Assembly (NCBI GenBank): GCA_965204405.1
Contig: CBDBEN010000004.1
Span: 806,001 to 870,000 of the forward strand
DNA: 64,000 nt
From: JANQPX01 sp965204405
Lineage (GTDB): Bacteria > Pseudomonadota > Alphaproteobacteria > Geminicoccales > Geminicoccaceae
Direction of reading: 5' to 3'
Shown here one piece after another: positions 16,775-25,640 of the stretch. A program made the translations under genes and the position numbers. Under the pieces are notes generated by a model. That model searched no databases and was not told where the DNA came from. It worked only from the letters and a program-made list of their open reading frames with translations. Numbering within the stretch: position 1 is the stretch's first letter; each line of letters begins with the position of its first letter.

Positions 16775-17473
16775 TTATATTACGATAGGAAGCTCGTTGG
16801 CTAGTTTAATTTCATCCGGGCTGATGTCGCAGCGATGACAAAGCATTTCAACCCCGGCATCCCTAGCTTTGGCAAAGGCGGCTGCATAGGCCGGATCGAT
16901 GTCATCGGCAAGGCTGAACGCGCTGCAATCGGTCCTCTGTACTACATAAGCCGTCACGGCGCGGGCACCAGAGGCGACCTGCCGTTCCAGAGCCGCTAAA
17001 TGCTTGGCACCGCGTTTGGTGACGCAATCGGGAAACTCGGCCTCACGGTCACGCTTGAGGTGAACGTTCTTGACCTCGACATAGCAAGGCAATTTGCCCT
17101 CGCCTTCCAGGAGAAGATCGATCCGACAACCCTCGTCATAGGCGACTTCGCGGCGGATGCGGTCATAACCGGCAAGGCCCGATATGGTGCCGGCTCTGAT
17201 CGCCTCTTCGACCAGGCGATTGGGATGCATCGTGTTGATGCCGACGAGACCACCTGCGACCTCGATGATCTCGAAGGTGAGCGGCAGTTTCCGTTTCGGA
17301 TTGGATGATCGGGACAGCCAAATTCGCGAGCCCTCCTCGTCCAGCCCCAGCATGCTTCCAGGATTGGGGCAATGAACGGTCGTCTCCTCGCCGTTATCGA
17401 GAACGACGTCGGCAAGAAATCGCTTGTAGCGCCTGACAAGGCGCGCTGGGATCAGAGGCTCGGCGAATCGCAT
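16775..17473 (-). CDS. sfsA: Sugar fermentation stimulation protein homolog
   Basis: 232 residues. The family blocks are present: MRFAEPLIPARLVRRYKRFLADV, HCPNPGSMLG, the nuclease-like CRIDLLLEG and CYVEVKNVHL (Asp...Glu-x-Lys), and RGAKHLAAL. SfsA has an N-terminal OB-like fold and a nuclease-like C-terminal domain and binds DNA, but its job is unsettled. Map follows 17 bases after the stop, a neighbourhood common in alphaproteobacteria. Confidence 0.94.
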   Translation of the reverse strand: MRFAEPLIPARLVRRYKRFLADVVLDNGEETTVHCPNPGSMLGLDEEGSRIWLSRSSNPKRKLPLTFEIIEVAGGLVGINTMHPNRLVEEAIRAGTISGLAGYDRIRREVAYDEGCRIDLLLEGEGKLPCYVEVKNVHLKRDREAEFPDCVTKRGAKHLAALERQVASGARAVTAYVVQRTDCSAFSLADDIDPAYAAAFAKARDAGVEMLCHRCDISPDEIKLANELPIVI

Positions 17474-17648
17474 GGCGGCAATCTAGTGTATTTTCCGACG
17501 GGACGGAACCAGGCCGCTTCCAACTCATTTGCTGCATATCGAGGTTAAACTGTCAGATGGAACCGTCGAGAAGAGACGTTTGCGCAAACCGGAAGCATGG
17601 TATCTATGATCGTCTCCCCTCCACTTTGCGTTAAGAGAGGAAACTGTC

Positions 17649-18413
17649 TTGAGCCCCAAGGAAAAGCCGGTTACCGCCAGCCTCATCATCATCGGCAACG
17701 AGATCCTTTCCGGCAGGACGATCGATGCCAATCTGCCGCATCTGGCGAAAGTGCTCGGTGAGATCGGCATCCGCCTGGCCGAAGCCCGGGTGGTTCCGGA
17801 CGACGAGAAAGAGATTGTCGATGCCGTCAATGCCTGCCGCGCGAAGCATGACTATGTCTTTACCACCGGCGGCATCGGGCCGACCCACGACGACATCACG
17901 TCAGCCTGCGTCGCCAAAGCCTTCGGCCGTCCGTTCGGCCGGAATGCCGAGGCGGAAGCGCTTCTCCTAGACTACTATCCGCCAGAGAAGGTCAACGAGG
18001 CGCGGATGTCCATGGCCGACATGCCTGACGGAGCAACGCTGATCGACAACCCTGTCAGCATCGCGCCTGGCTTTCGCATCGAGAACGTCTTCGTCCTTGC
18101 CGGCGTGCCGAAGATCATGCAGGCGATGCTGGACAATATCATTCCTACTTTGGAGGGCGGCGCCAAGATGCTCTCCCGCTCAATCACGGTGTTCTTGCCG
18201 GAAGGCGAGTTGGCGGGGCCACTTGGGGAACTGCAGGTTCGCCATGCCGGTCTGGAAATTGGCAGCTACCCCTTCTTCGGCACGCGCGGGCCGGGGTCGA
18301 CAATCGTTTTCCGCGGTACGGACCATCAAGAAATCGACCAAGCCGCCGAAGGGCTTTTGGCCATCACGCAAAGCAAGAACGCGATGGTCATCGAAGGATC
18401 AGTACGAGAATAA
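17649..18413 (+). CDS. Molybdopterin-binding (CinA/MoaB-like) protein
   Basis: 254 residues. The first 170 form a MoCF-biosynthesis fold: ASLIIIGNEILSGRTIDANLPHLA, FTTGGIGPTHDDIT (the TTGGxGPTxDD signature) and FVLAGVPKIMQAML. This is the short COG1058 type without the C-terminal nicotinamide-nucleotide amidase domain of CinA. Such proteins bind molybdopterin or act as ADP-ribose/FAD pyrophosphatases; I cannot choose. The start is TTG 17649 with GAGAGGAAA upstream; no ATG is near the conserved N-terminus. Confidence 0.87.
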   Translation: MSPKEKPVTASLIIIGNEILSGRTIDANLPHLAKVLGEIGIRLAEARVVPDDEKEIVDAVNACRAKHDYVFTTGGIGPTHDDITSACVAKAFGRPFGRNAEAEALLLDYYPPEKVNEARMSMADMPDGATLIDNPVSIAPGFRIENVFVLAGVPKIMQAMLDNIIPTLEGGAKMLSRSITVFLPEGELAGPLGELQVRHAGLEIGSYPFFGTRGPGSTIVFRGTDHQEIDQAAEGLLAITQSKNAMVIEGSVRE

Positions 18414-18824
18414 GCGCAAGTTACAAAAAAGACCCGGCACTAAGGCCGGGTCAAATTGGGGGTGGGGATAACGTCGCGCAAAAAATGGGCGCGTGGTTAG
18501 CCATCAATGATCAGCAGACCTCGAACAGATCACGCCGCCCTGGGGGAGGCTGAAGCACCGGGGGTGGGACTTCCTGCATGACCTGGGTTTCCTTACCCTG
18601 CTGATCATGAGAGCACGATAAGAGGGATGCGTTGAACCTTTTCTGAACTGCCCGTTTATCTACAGTTCATCTTCGCATTTGGCCGTTCCACACTTCAACC
18701 TGACCATCCCACGCCCTCTTCAAGCTGCCCGATCTGGCCGGTATCCTTTATCTGCTCGGGAAGCGGAACATAATGGGACCGGTCGACATTCGGGATGATC
18801 GGTCTCTGGTCGATCTGCCAACGA
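18414..18824. other. Intergenic region between convergent genes
   Basis: About 410 bases. The left end has the hairpin described separately. The rest shows no supported gene. A stretch at about 18700-18820 keeps an open minus-strand frame of some 45 codons after the kinase but has no start codon or ribosome site, so I treat it as chance or a remnant. Confidence 0.4.
18425..18452 (-). terminator. Hairpin with A-tract, probable terminator
   Basis: GACCCGGC and GCCGGGTC form an eight-base stem around CACTAAG-like loop bases. Six A residues precede the stem on the plus strand, which makes a T-tract only for minus-strand transcripts, i.e. the two-component operon. The position, 18 bases after the plus-strand stop at 18413, would also suit that gene, though the T-tract is poor in that direction. 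Confidence 0.6.
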
Positions 18825-20204
18825 TCACTTGTCGGAGGGGCTTTCTAAGGTAGGCAAAATGAGGGTTACCTTCAGGCCGCCAAGATCTGCTTCACCCAAT
18901 TCCAGCTTCCCATTGTAAAGGCTTGCAAGATCATCAACGATCGAGAGGCCGAGCCCCGTACCGGGCACCGATTCATCCAATCTGCGGCCACGTTTCAGAA
19001 CCTCGACGCGCTGATGCTCCGGCAAGCCGTCGCCGTCGTCCTCAATGGCGAGGGTGAAGGTCAGCTCTTGCATCGAGCAGCGCACGCGAACCTTGCTCGC
19101 AGCCCACTTGCAGGCGTTGTCCATAAGGTTGCCGAGCATCTCTTCCAGGTCATGACGGGCACCTCGAAAGATCGGATGAGCGGCACACTCGAGATCGATA
19201 TCGATACCGCGCTCGACATAGATCCGCGAAAGCGCACGTTTGAGATCACCGAGAACGGGTGAGACTTCGCATCTGGCACCAAGGATCTTGCTGGTTGCGG
19301 CAGCACGGGCGCGGGCAAGGTGATGATCCACCTGTTCACGCATCAGATTGGTTTGCCTATCTACAATGTCACTTAAGGCGTTATCGGTGCGCCGGGCTTC
19401 ATTGGCAAGGACCGTCAGCGGCGTCTTCAGACCGTGGGCGAGATTGCCGACATGAGTCTGAGCACGCTCGATCAGGGCTTCACTATGATCGATCAGGGCA
19501 TTCAGCTCGCGGGCAAGCGGCTGGATCTCTGTCGGATAGCTCCCCTCCAGGCGCTGGCTCTCGCCTGTACGGATGGAACTCAGTGCCCGTTGAATTCTAG
19601 ACAGCGGCTGAAGCCCGAACTTCACCTGGATCAAAATCGCGGCCAAAACGCCTGCGAACAGCATGCCGAGTGCTAATGCGAGCAGGCGGTCGAACCGTCC
19701 CTTGGGCCCGCGAAGCTCGCTTTCGTCGCCGGCGATCGCGTACCAATAGGGATCATCGCGTCCCGGCAGGACGATCGGCCGGATGAGGACCCTCAGCCTT
19801 TGATCGCTCGGTCCCCTAACCTCAGCCGCAACGAGTTCATTGTCCGGCCGTGGCAGGTCGAGGGTCTGCACCCAAAGAGACGCCGAGCGACGCACCACCT
19901 CCTCGCCGTCATGAATCTGCCAGTACCAGCCGGAAAACGGCTGGTCGAACCTTGGCTCTCCTAACTGCAGCTTGAGATCGAGGCGACCGTCGTCGCGGCG
20001 CTCGGTACCGGCGACGACCCCTTCCAGCAAGACGGCGAGACGTGCATCGAAACTGTTGCGCACCGCGTCTCCAAAGAGAGCGGACAACGCGAAACCGCTG
20101 GCGCTTAAAAGGAGCGCACACCAGATCGCAGCACTGACGACAAGTCTTGAGGCAAGAGACTTAATTGCTACCCCCCGGTGGGGCGAGGCGATAGCCGAGA
20201 CCAC
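18825..20204 (-). CDS. PhoQ-like sensor histidine kinase
   Basis: 459 residues. Two membrane helices (about 18 to 45 and 172 to 195) bracket a periplasmic domain with GWYWQIHDGEEVVRRSASLW, as in PhoQ-type sensors. A HAMP linker follows (FGLQPLSRIQRALSSIRTG), the phospho-acceptor region THVGNLAHGLKTPLTVL with His near 255, the N-box NLMDNACKWA, and the ATP-lid GTGLGLSIVDDLASLYNGKLEL. The start at 20204 overlaps the regulator by 44 bases. The neighbouring PepSY gene suggests sensing of envelope state, cation or peptide stress; that is inference. Confidence 0.93.
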   Translation of the reverse strand: MVSAIASPHRGVAIKSLASRLVVSAAIWCALLLSASGFALSALFGDAVRNSFDARLAVLLEGVVAGTERRDDGRLDLKLQLGEPRFDQPFSGWYWQIHDGEEVVRRSASLWVQTLDLPRPDNELVAAEVRGPSDQRLRVLIRPIVLPGRDDPYWYAIAGDESELRGPKGRFDRLLALALGMLFAGVLAAILIQVKFGLQPLSRIQRALSSIRTGESQRLEGSYPTEIQPLARELNALIDHSEALIERAQTHVGNLAHGLKTPLTVLANEARRTDNALSDIVDRQTNLMREQVDHHLARARAAATSKILGARCEVSPVLGDLKRALSRIYVERGIDIDLECAAHPIFRGARHDLEEMLGNLMDNACKWAASKVRVRCSMQELTFTLAIEDDGDGLPEHQRVEVLKRGRRLDESVPGTGLGLSIVDDLASLYNGKLELGEADLGGLKVTLILPTLESPSDK

Positions 20205-20832
20205 GAGCCGTCTTGATCACGTCAACACCCAGCTTCTTGCGCAGCCTGCCGACGAATACCTCAATCGTGTTGGAATCCCGATCGAAATCCTGATCATAGA
20301 GATGCTCTGTCAGTTCGGTCCGCGAGACAATCTTGTCCTGGTGATGCATGAGATAAGCCAGAAGGCGGTATTCCTGTGCCGTAAGCTTGATGGCCTGGCC
20401 ACTCACCGACACCTTAGCCGAACGGGTATCGAGATGCACCGGTCCGCAGGAAAGCTCAGCAGATGCATGCCCAGCCGCCCGCCGAACCAGGGCTCGCAGC
20501 CGCGCCAGCACCTCCTCCATGTGGAAAGGTTTGGCCACATAGTCGTCGGCGCCGGCATCGAAGCCCGCGACCTTCTCGCTCCAGCGGTCCCGCGCAGTCA
20601 GGATCAGAACCGGCATGGTGCGTCCGTCCCGGCGCCAGCGCTCGAGCACGGTGACGCCATCCATCACCGGCAAACCCAGATCGAGGATCACGGCGTCATA
20701 GGGCTCATGCAACCCGAGATAGTGCCCTTCTTCGCCATCATGAGCCACATCGACCGCATAGCCCGCATCGGTGAGCGAGTCTTGAAGCTGCCTTGCCAAA
20801 TCTTCTTCGTCTTCAACCAGCAGGACCCTCAT
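20161..20832 (-). CDS. OmpR-family response regulator
   Basis: 223 residues from ATG 20832 (AAGGAG ten bases upstream; TTG 20841 is in frame but too close to it). The receiver domain has VEDEED, phospho-acceptor Asp51 in VILDLGLP, LTARD with the switch Thr, and AKPF with the Lys. The C-terminal winged helix ends with NTIEVFVGRLRKKLG and TARGLGYRL, which bind DNA. It lies 53 bases after the PepSY gene and overlaps the kinase gene, so all three are one operon. Confidence 0.95.
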   Translation of the reverse strand: MRVLLVEDEEDLARQLQDSLTDAGYAVDVAHDGEEGHYLGLHEPYDAVILDLGLPVMDGVTVLERWRRDGRTMPVLILTARDRWSEKVAGFDAGADDYVAKPFHMEEVLARLRALVRRAAGHASAELSCGPVHLDTRSAKVSVSGQAIKLTAQEYRLLAYLMHHQDKIVSRTELTEHLYDQDFDRDSNTIEVFVGRLRKKLGVDVIKTARGLGYRLAPPGGSN

Positions 20833-20885
20833 TGTCGCCAAGCTCCTTCGAACAGCGCCTTTTTCACAACGCTTTTGCCAGATGG

Positions 20886-21230
20886 TTACCGTCTTTCAAC
20901 GATTTCGCCGCTCATCGCATCGGCGGTTATATCGCTGACCCTGCCATTGTCACCCATCCAACGGATCTTGTAGGCTTGGCGCCCGCTATGATCGATCACA
21001 CGAGCATCCAGCGCACGGCCGGGAAAACTCTGCTGGATCGATTCGAGCACGTCTTCCAGCGACTTCGCTTCCGCCGAAGAATCACGCTGATCGGCGATCA
21101 AGTCGGACGGAGCAATCTCGAAGGCGAGGCCGCTCGCGAGCCCTGGCAAAGCCAGGTCATCCGCAGCGTAAGCACGCCCGCCGGCAATGACGCCAACGAT
21201 GATACAAAGGATGAGGACATGGATCTTCAT
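20886..21230 (-). CDS. Secreted PepSY-domain protein
   Basis: 114 residues from ATG 21230. The signal peptide MKIHVLILCIIVGVIAGG is cut near AYAADD. The mature part has the PepSY pattern: LEDVLESIQQSFPGRALDARV, then YKIRWMGDNGRVSDITADAMSGEIV. PepSY modules inhibit peptidases or modulate sensors in the periplasm, and genes for them commonly precede PhoPQ-like pairs. The upstream in-frame extension to 21530 has no signal-like or conserved sequence, so I exclude it. First gene of the two-component operon. Confidence 0.88.
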   Translation of the reverse strand: MKIHVLILCIIVGVIAGGRAYAADDLALPGLASGLAFEIAPSDLIADQRDSSAEAKSLEDVLESIQQSFPGRALDARVIDHSGRQAYKIRWMGDNGRVSDITADAMSGEIVERR

Positions 21231-21719
21231 GACGGCTCTTTTAGTATGACAGGCCTGAACCCCACCTGAACCAAACCACCCCGTGAAAAGACACCTATCA
21301 TCCCAGCCCACCTCCGTCACGAGCGGAAAGTGGATCCCGTGGACCGGAGAGGGTAATCCGGTCGGGAACACAACCGCCGATGACGTTAAGTCGCCTCCAG
21401 GTTCTATACCAAAGCGGCTATGCGGACATGTCCGAACCCCGTCAAAACCGTGGTTTTCGGGTTCGTCTGGTTTTTCGTTCCGATCGCTGAAAACAACACT
21501 CTTTACTGAAATCCTGGAATGATCGGACAAGACTACAGTGTTCTAGGAAAATTGTCCAGAAAGCGGAGAGAACACAGGCTTCCTCCTCAATCGGAGCACG
21601 ATAAATACGCTCTTGAGATGCTCAGTTGTTTTGGCCGAGACCAGCGAACGGAGGCCAGCCAGATTGGCCTTGGGCCGGTTCGGTCTTACTTTCCAGCTCC
21701 ACCAACCGTGGTGGTTGCA
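21231..21719. other. Intergenic region upstream of the PepSY-two-component operon
   Basis: Nearly 490 bases without a supported gene. The open frames crossing it are extensions of shadows. It should hold the operon promoter on the minus strand. Near 21700, CCACCAACCGTGGTGG makes a short hairpin just past the Rieske gene stop, but there is no T-tract. Confidence 0.4.
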
Positions 21720-22748
21720 TCACGAGCCAGCTTGTTCCTTGGCTACCAGATCCGCCACGATCCTCCGGTACATGTTGGGGCCGCGGTCGATCGCGATTCT
21801 GACCGGGCGTCTGGGCGGCACTGTCCTCAGTTCTTCAGTCTGAATGGCTTCCAGAATATCCTTGTCCTCATCGAAGGCAATCCGGAACAGCTCGTTCATC
21901 CGATCGCCGGCGCCCGGGTCGTCAAGGGCTGCATTTCGGATATGCATCCAGTGGTCGATGGTGTTGGTGGCGTCGACAGGGGTGAGAAAATGGAGGGCGA
22001 AGATGCGCATGCCCTTATCTCGGTCCTCTTCGTCCAGCCCGAGTTCGCCGGAACTCCCGAAATCGATGATCGAGGTGCAGGGCGGGTGCAGCTCGTAATA
22101 GTGCCAGCGGTCGACCGGGCCAGTAAAATTCCCGAACTTCTGAAAGAAACCGACCGGCGCGCCGCCGCGGATCCAGCGGCTGCTGATGACCACGTCGCCT
22201 TTGCGTTCGACCCGGATCGGCACGTCCTCGCTTGCCGCATTACCGAGGGTCGTGGGGTGGACGAAGCTGACATGGGCGGGATCGCACAAATTCTCGGCAA
22301 CATTCAGGTAGTGGCTGCCGATCGCGAGATGATCGCCATAATGAACGGCCCAGCCTTCGGCGGTAAACTCCGGCATGTCGAAGATATTCGCAGGGTCCGC
22401 CTTCTCGGGATCACCCATCCAGATCCAGACGATGTTGTGACGCTCGAAGGTTGGATAACGGTGGACAAACGCGCTCTCCGGAAGATTGTCCTGCCCCGGT
22501 ACCCGCACGCAGCGTCCATTGGGGCCGAAGGTCATGCCGTGATAGCCGCATTGCAGATCATCACCGATCAGCTTTCCCAAGGAGAGCGGCAGGAGACGGT
22601 GGGGACAGCGGTCCTCCAGGGCCACGACATCGCCCGCTTCGGTGCGGTAGACAACAATGTTCTGCTCAACGATCGTAAGCGGGATGAGTGCCCTGGAAAA
22701 ATCACCGGACCAGCCGGCCACGTACCAGGCATTCCTGACATAATCCAT
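21720..22748 (-). CDS. VanA-type Rieske non-heme iron oxygenase
   Basis: 342 residues from ATG 22748 (AAGGGAG upstream). The N-terminus MDYVRNAWYVAGWS is typical of vanillate demethylase and toluenesulfonate monooxygenase alpha subunits. The Rieske cluster ligands are CPHR and, 17 residues on, CGYHG. The mononuclear iron site is CDPAHVSFVH, with an Asn-Leu-Cys-Asp bridge. Such enzymes demethylate or hydroxylate small substrates and need a reductase, which is not in this window. Its place beside trimethylamine monooxygenase and an MttB homolog makes an O- or N-demethylase plausible; the substrate is unknown. Confidence 0.88.
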   Translation of the reverse strand: MDYVRNAWYVAGWSGDFSRALIPLTIVEQNIVVYRTEAGDVVALEDRCPHRLLPLSLGKLIGDDLQCGYHGMTFGPNGRCVRVPGQDNLPESAFVHRYPTFERHNIVWIWMGDPEKADPANIFDMPEFTAEGWAVHYGDHLAIGSHYLNVAENLCDPAHVSFVHPTTLGNAASEDVPIRVERKGDVVISSRWIRGGAPVGFFQKFGNFTGPVDRWHYYELHPPCTSIIDFGSSGELGLDEEDRDKGMRIFALHFLTPVDATNTIDHWMHIRNAALDDPGAGDRMNELFRIAFDEDKDILEAIQTEELRTVPPRRPVRIAIDRGPNMYRRIVADLVAKEQAGS

Positions 22749-22921
22749 GGAAGTGCTCCCTTCGCCGTTCGGCAGATTCCATGTTTGGGCATCGGCAGGT
22801 TCATAGTCAATCACGTCAGTCCTGGGGTGTGGGCTGGTTCCGTAACATCTGAAAATACTCTAGCGTGAACAGGGCTGGCGGCGCCGTCAGGGATCGAGAT
22901 CATCGAACATAGGGAAGAGAG

Positions 22922-23938
22922 ATGCGGGCTTGGGAAATCATATCCGATGGGGGCGTCGACGCGCTCGCCTTGAACGAACGCGCGCGCGCCGAGCCAGGCG
23001 CCGGGCAGGTCCTGGTCAGAATTCGTGCCTCCTCGGTCAATTATCGCGATCTCTCGACCATCGAAGATCCGGTCAGCCGGAAGCTTCCTTTTCCAACCAT
23101 TCCCAATTCGGATGCAGCCGGCAAGGTGCTTGCCATCGGTCCGGACGTTAAGGGGATTAAGGTTGGCGATGCTGTTACAAGCTGTTTTTTCCAGCGCTGG
23201 ACAGCCGGCGGCATCTCGCCGGATGCCATGGCCTCGGCCCTGGGCGGTGTCGTTCCGGGCGTTCTTGGCGAGGAGATCCTGCTGGCGGCGAATGGCGTCA
23301 TTCCGATGCCGGCGCATCTCTCCTTTGCCGAAGCGTCGACGCTGCCATGTGCGGCGCTTACCGCCTGGCATGCCCTAACAGAACCATGCCCGATCCGGCC
23401 GGGCGAGAAGGTCCTGCTGCTCGGCACCGGCGGTGTTTCGGTCTTCGCCCAGCAGTTTTGCCAGCTCATGGGAGCGGAGACCATCGTGACGTCGTCGAGC
23501 GACAGCAAGCTCGAACGCATGCAGGAACTTGGTGCCAACCACATCATCAATTACCGCCAAAGCCCGGATTGGGACCAGGCGGTGATCGATCTCACTGATG
23601 GCGCCGGTGCCGATCGGGTCATCGAGGTCGGCGGGCCGGGAACGCTGCAGCGCTCGATCAACGCCGTCAGGGTCGGCGGCACTATTGCACTGATCGGTAT
23701 TTTGACCGGCGTGGACGGCGCAGTGTCGCCGACCGCGATGATGCGAAAGTCGATCACGCTTCGCGGGATCTATGTCGGCTCGAAGGCGATGTTTGCGGAT
23801 ATGAACAGAGCCATCTCCCTGCACAAGCTCAAGCCGGTGATCGATGAAACCTTCGCCTTCGAAGATGCCAAGAGCGCCTATCACCGCATGCGCAAAGCCT
23901 CGCATTTCGGCAAGCTCGTCATCAATGTCGGCGAGTGA
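22922..23938 (+). CDS. MDR-family NAD(P)-dependent oxidoreductase
   Basis: 338 residues, zinc-independent quinone-oxidoreductase type. The N-terminal domain has VLVRIRASSVNYRDLSTIED, where catalytic-zinc enzymes would have a Cys; the IPNSDAAGKV block follows. The Rossmann domain carries LLLGTGGVSVFAQQF near residue 160 and VIEVGGPGTLQRS. These enzymes reduce alpha,beta-unsaturated carbonyls or quinones with NADPH. ATG 22922 has AGGGAAGAG upstream. It is divergent from the Rieske gene and convergent with tmm, suggesting a shared regulon but a separate transcript. Confidence 0.85.
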   Translation: MRAWEIISDGGVDALALNERARAEPGAGQVLVRIRASSVNYRDLSTIEDPVSRKLPFPTIPNSDAAGKVLAIGPDVKGIKVGDAVTSCFFQRWTAGGISPDAMASALGGVVPGVLGEEILLAANGVIPMPAHLSFAEASTLPCAALTAWHALTEPCPIRPGEKVLLLGTGGVSVFAQQFCQLMGAETIVTSSSDSKLERMQELGANHIINYRQSPDWDQAVIDLTDGAGADRVIEVGGPGTLQRSINAVRVGGTIALIGILTGVDGAVSPTAMMRKSITLRGIYVGSKAMFADMNRAISLHKLKPVIDETFAFEDAKSAYHRMRKASHFGKLVINVGE

Positions 23939-23989
23939 GCTGTCCGCAGCAAGAACCTCCTTCGGACAATCGGCGAGCTTTGCGGCTAC

Positions 23990-25333
23990 CTAACCCGTCT
24001 GGAGGTAAGCTTCGAGCGAATCATCCAGCGCCTCGACCCAAGGCGTGTGATGCGGCGGGGCTTTGGTGCCGGTCATCGGCGACACATAACCGTTGTCGCG
24101 GAATGCCATGATCGCTTGCTTCTTGTGCTTCTTCCATTGGAAGAAGGCCTCGTTGGCTGCATCGATGTCGAAGCTCGGATAATCGGTTTCCGCGATCAGC
24201 TCTCGCGTATAGTCGCCTTGATAGCGGATCGCATCGTAGTCGTCCTCGCCCGCATCTTCGCGCGCAATACGATCCTCGACATCGGCGCGCATCTCTCCCT
24301 CACCGGGCACGGATATCCTGCCCATGATGACGTCGCGCGCCCACCAGGCCTGGGCGTCGAACATATTGAACGTATACCATTGATCCTGCATGCCGAGATA
24401 AAAGAGCTTTGGGTTCTTCACCCAGGCGACACCTTTATAGAGGTCAGCCGTCGCCAGCCGGTTGGTCGTGCGCAACTTCAGGTCATCGGCCATGAACGGG
24501 AAGTGGTGGAGATAGCCTGTGCAAAGGATGATTGCGTCGACATGCGCCGTCGTGCCGTCCTTGAACGTCGCCGTTTTGCCTTCGACCTTCTGCAGTAGCG
24601 GCACCTCCTTCCAGTTGTCGGGCCAATCGAAGCCCATGGGGGCCGTGCGGTGGCTGACCGTCACCGATTTGCAGCCATATTTCCAGCATTGCGAACCGAT
24701 ATCCTCCGCTGAATAGCTGGTACCGATGAGGAGGATGTCCTTGTCTTTGAACTCCACGGCATCACGGAAGTCATGGGCGTGCAGCACGCGGCCCTGATAC
24801 GTCTCGAAGCCTGGAAAGCTGGGCACGTTAGGTGTTGAGAAATGGCCGCTGGCGCAGATGACATAGTCATAGTCGCCGACGATTTCCCTGTCGTTCACCA
24901 GATCCTGCACGACGACCCGGAACATTCCTTTCGCGTGATCGTAGTCGACCCGCCTGCAGGTGTGGCGAAACTTGATCATATCGCGAATACCGGCCTTGTC
25001 GACACGCCCCTTGATATAGTCGAACAGAACGGCCCGTGGCGGGTAGGAGGCGATCGGCCGGCCGAAATGCTCGTCGAACGTATAGTCGGCGAATTCCAAC
25101 CCCTCTTTCGGACCGTTGGACCAGAGATAGCGATACATCGAGCCGTGAACCGGCTCGCCATACTCGTCCAGCCCGGTCCGCCAAGTGTAGTTCCAGAGAC
25201 CGCCCCAATCTTCCTGTTTTTCAAAGCAGACGATCTCGGGAATGTCAGCCCCCTTGGCAGCAGCGGACTGGAAGGCACGCAGCTGGGCCAAGCCCGATGG
25301 GCCGGCTCCGATAATAGCGACTTTTTTCGTCAT
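23990..25333 (-). CDS. tmm: Trimethylamine monooxygenase
   Basis: 447 residues from ATG 25333 with GGGAGG eight bases upstream; the Ruegeria and Methylocella enzymes are nearly the same length. It oxidises trimethylamine to its N-oxide with NADPH, O2 and FAD. Motifs are GAGPSGLAQLRAFQ (FAD), YQGRVLHAHDF (the FMO-identifying sequence), LLIGTSYSAEDIGSQCWKYG (NADP), then NMFDAQAWWARD, AETDYPSFDID, FFQWKKHKKQAIMAFRDNGY and HHTPWVEALDDS, all as I recall them from characterised Tmm proteins. This fixes methylated amines as a substrate class for the region. It faces away from the ABC importer operon across a 300-base AT-rich gap. Confidence 0.93.
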   Translation of the reverse strand: MTKKVAIIGAGPSGLAQLRAFQSAAAKGADIPEIVCFEKQEDWGGLWNYTWRTGLDEYGEPVHGSMYRYLWSNGPKEGLEFADYTFDEHFGRPIASYPPRAVLFDYIKGRVDKAGIRDMIKFRHTCRRVDYDHAKGMFRVVVQDLVNDREIVGDYDYVICASGHFSTPNVPSFPGFETYQGRVLHAHDFRDAVEFKDKDILLIGTSYSAEDIGSQCWKYGCKSVTVSHRTAPMGFDWPDNWKEVPLLQKVEGKTATFKDGTTAHVDAIILCTGYLHHFPFMADDLKLRTTNRLATADLYKGVAWVKNPKLFYLGMQDQWYTFNMFDAQAWWARDVIMGRISVPGEGEMRADVEDRIAREDAGEDDYDAIRYQGDYTRELIAETDYPSFDIDAANEAFFQWKKHKKQAIMAFRDNGYVSPMTGTKAPPHHTPWVEALDDSLEAYLQTG

Positions 25334-25640
25334 GTTGTCCTCCCTGTTGCTCGCATGCGGGGCATGAGCGGCCAATTCAACCTAGATTGATTTCTCTTTA
25401 CTTTGCATTTGAATTAGACTGATTTCAACTGGATTTTTATTTACATACTTGCAACGTATTTTATATTTGACATATTTATACTGCACAATTAGTTGATTGT
25501 TGTTGTTGACCTAAAGTATTTTGTTGGATTAGATAGTGTTAATTGGGAAGCTCGGGTCAATTCAACAAAAAATACAGAAGAAGCCGTGAGAATAAGACCG
25601 AGCATCAAAGATGCAGGTCAATAATGAGGGGAGGAACGTC
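25334..25640. other. AT-rich divergent control region, tmm / ABC importer
   Basis: About 300 bases, markedly AT-rich against its surroundings, between divergent starts. It must contain promoters for both sides. A candidate plus-strand promoter is listed separately. I see no clear operator dyad. Confidence 0.55.
25506..25535 (+). promoter_or_regulatory. Candidate sigma-70-type promoter of the ABC importer operon
   Basis: TTGACC at 25506-25511 and TAGATA at 25530-25535 are separated by 18 bases, about 105 bases before the binding-protein start. Matches to consensus are partial, so this is a weak call. Confidence 0.3.

Noticed and set aside
18640..18824. About 45-codon open minus-strand stretch after the sensor kinase
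   Set aside because: No start codon or ribosome site in frame; most likely chance.
21519..22868. Long plus-strand open frame (449 codons) over the Rieske oxygenase gene
   Set aside because: It is an antisense shadow of a high-GC gene with strong motifs on the other strand; the product has no family features.
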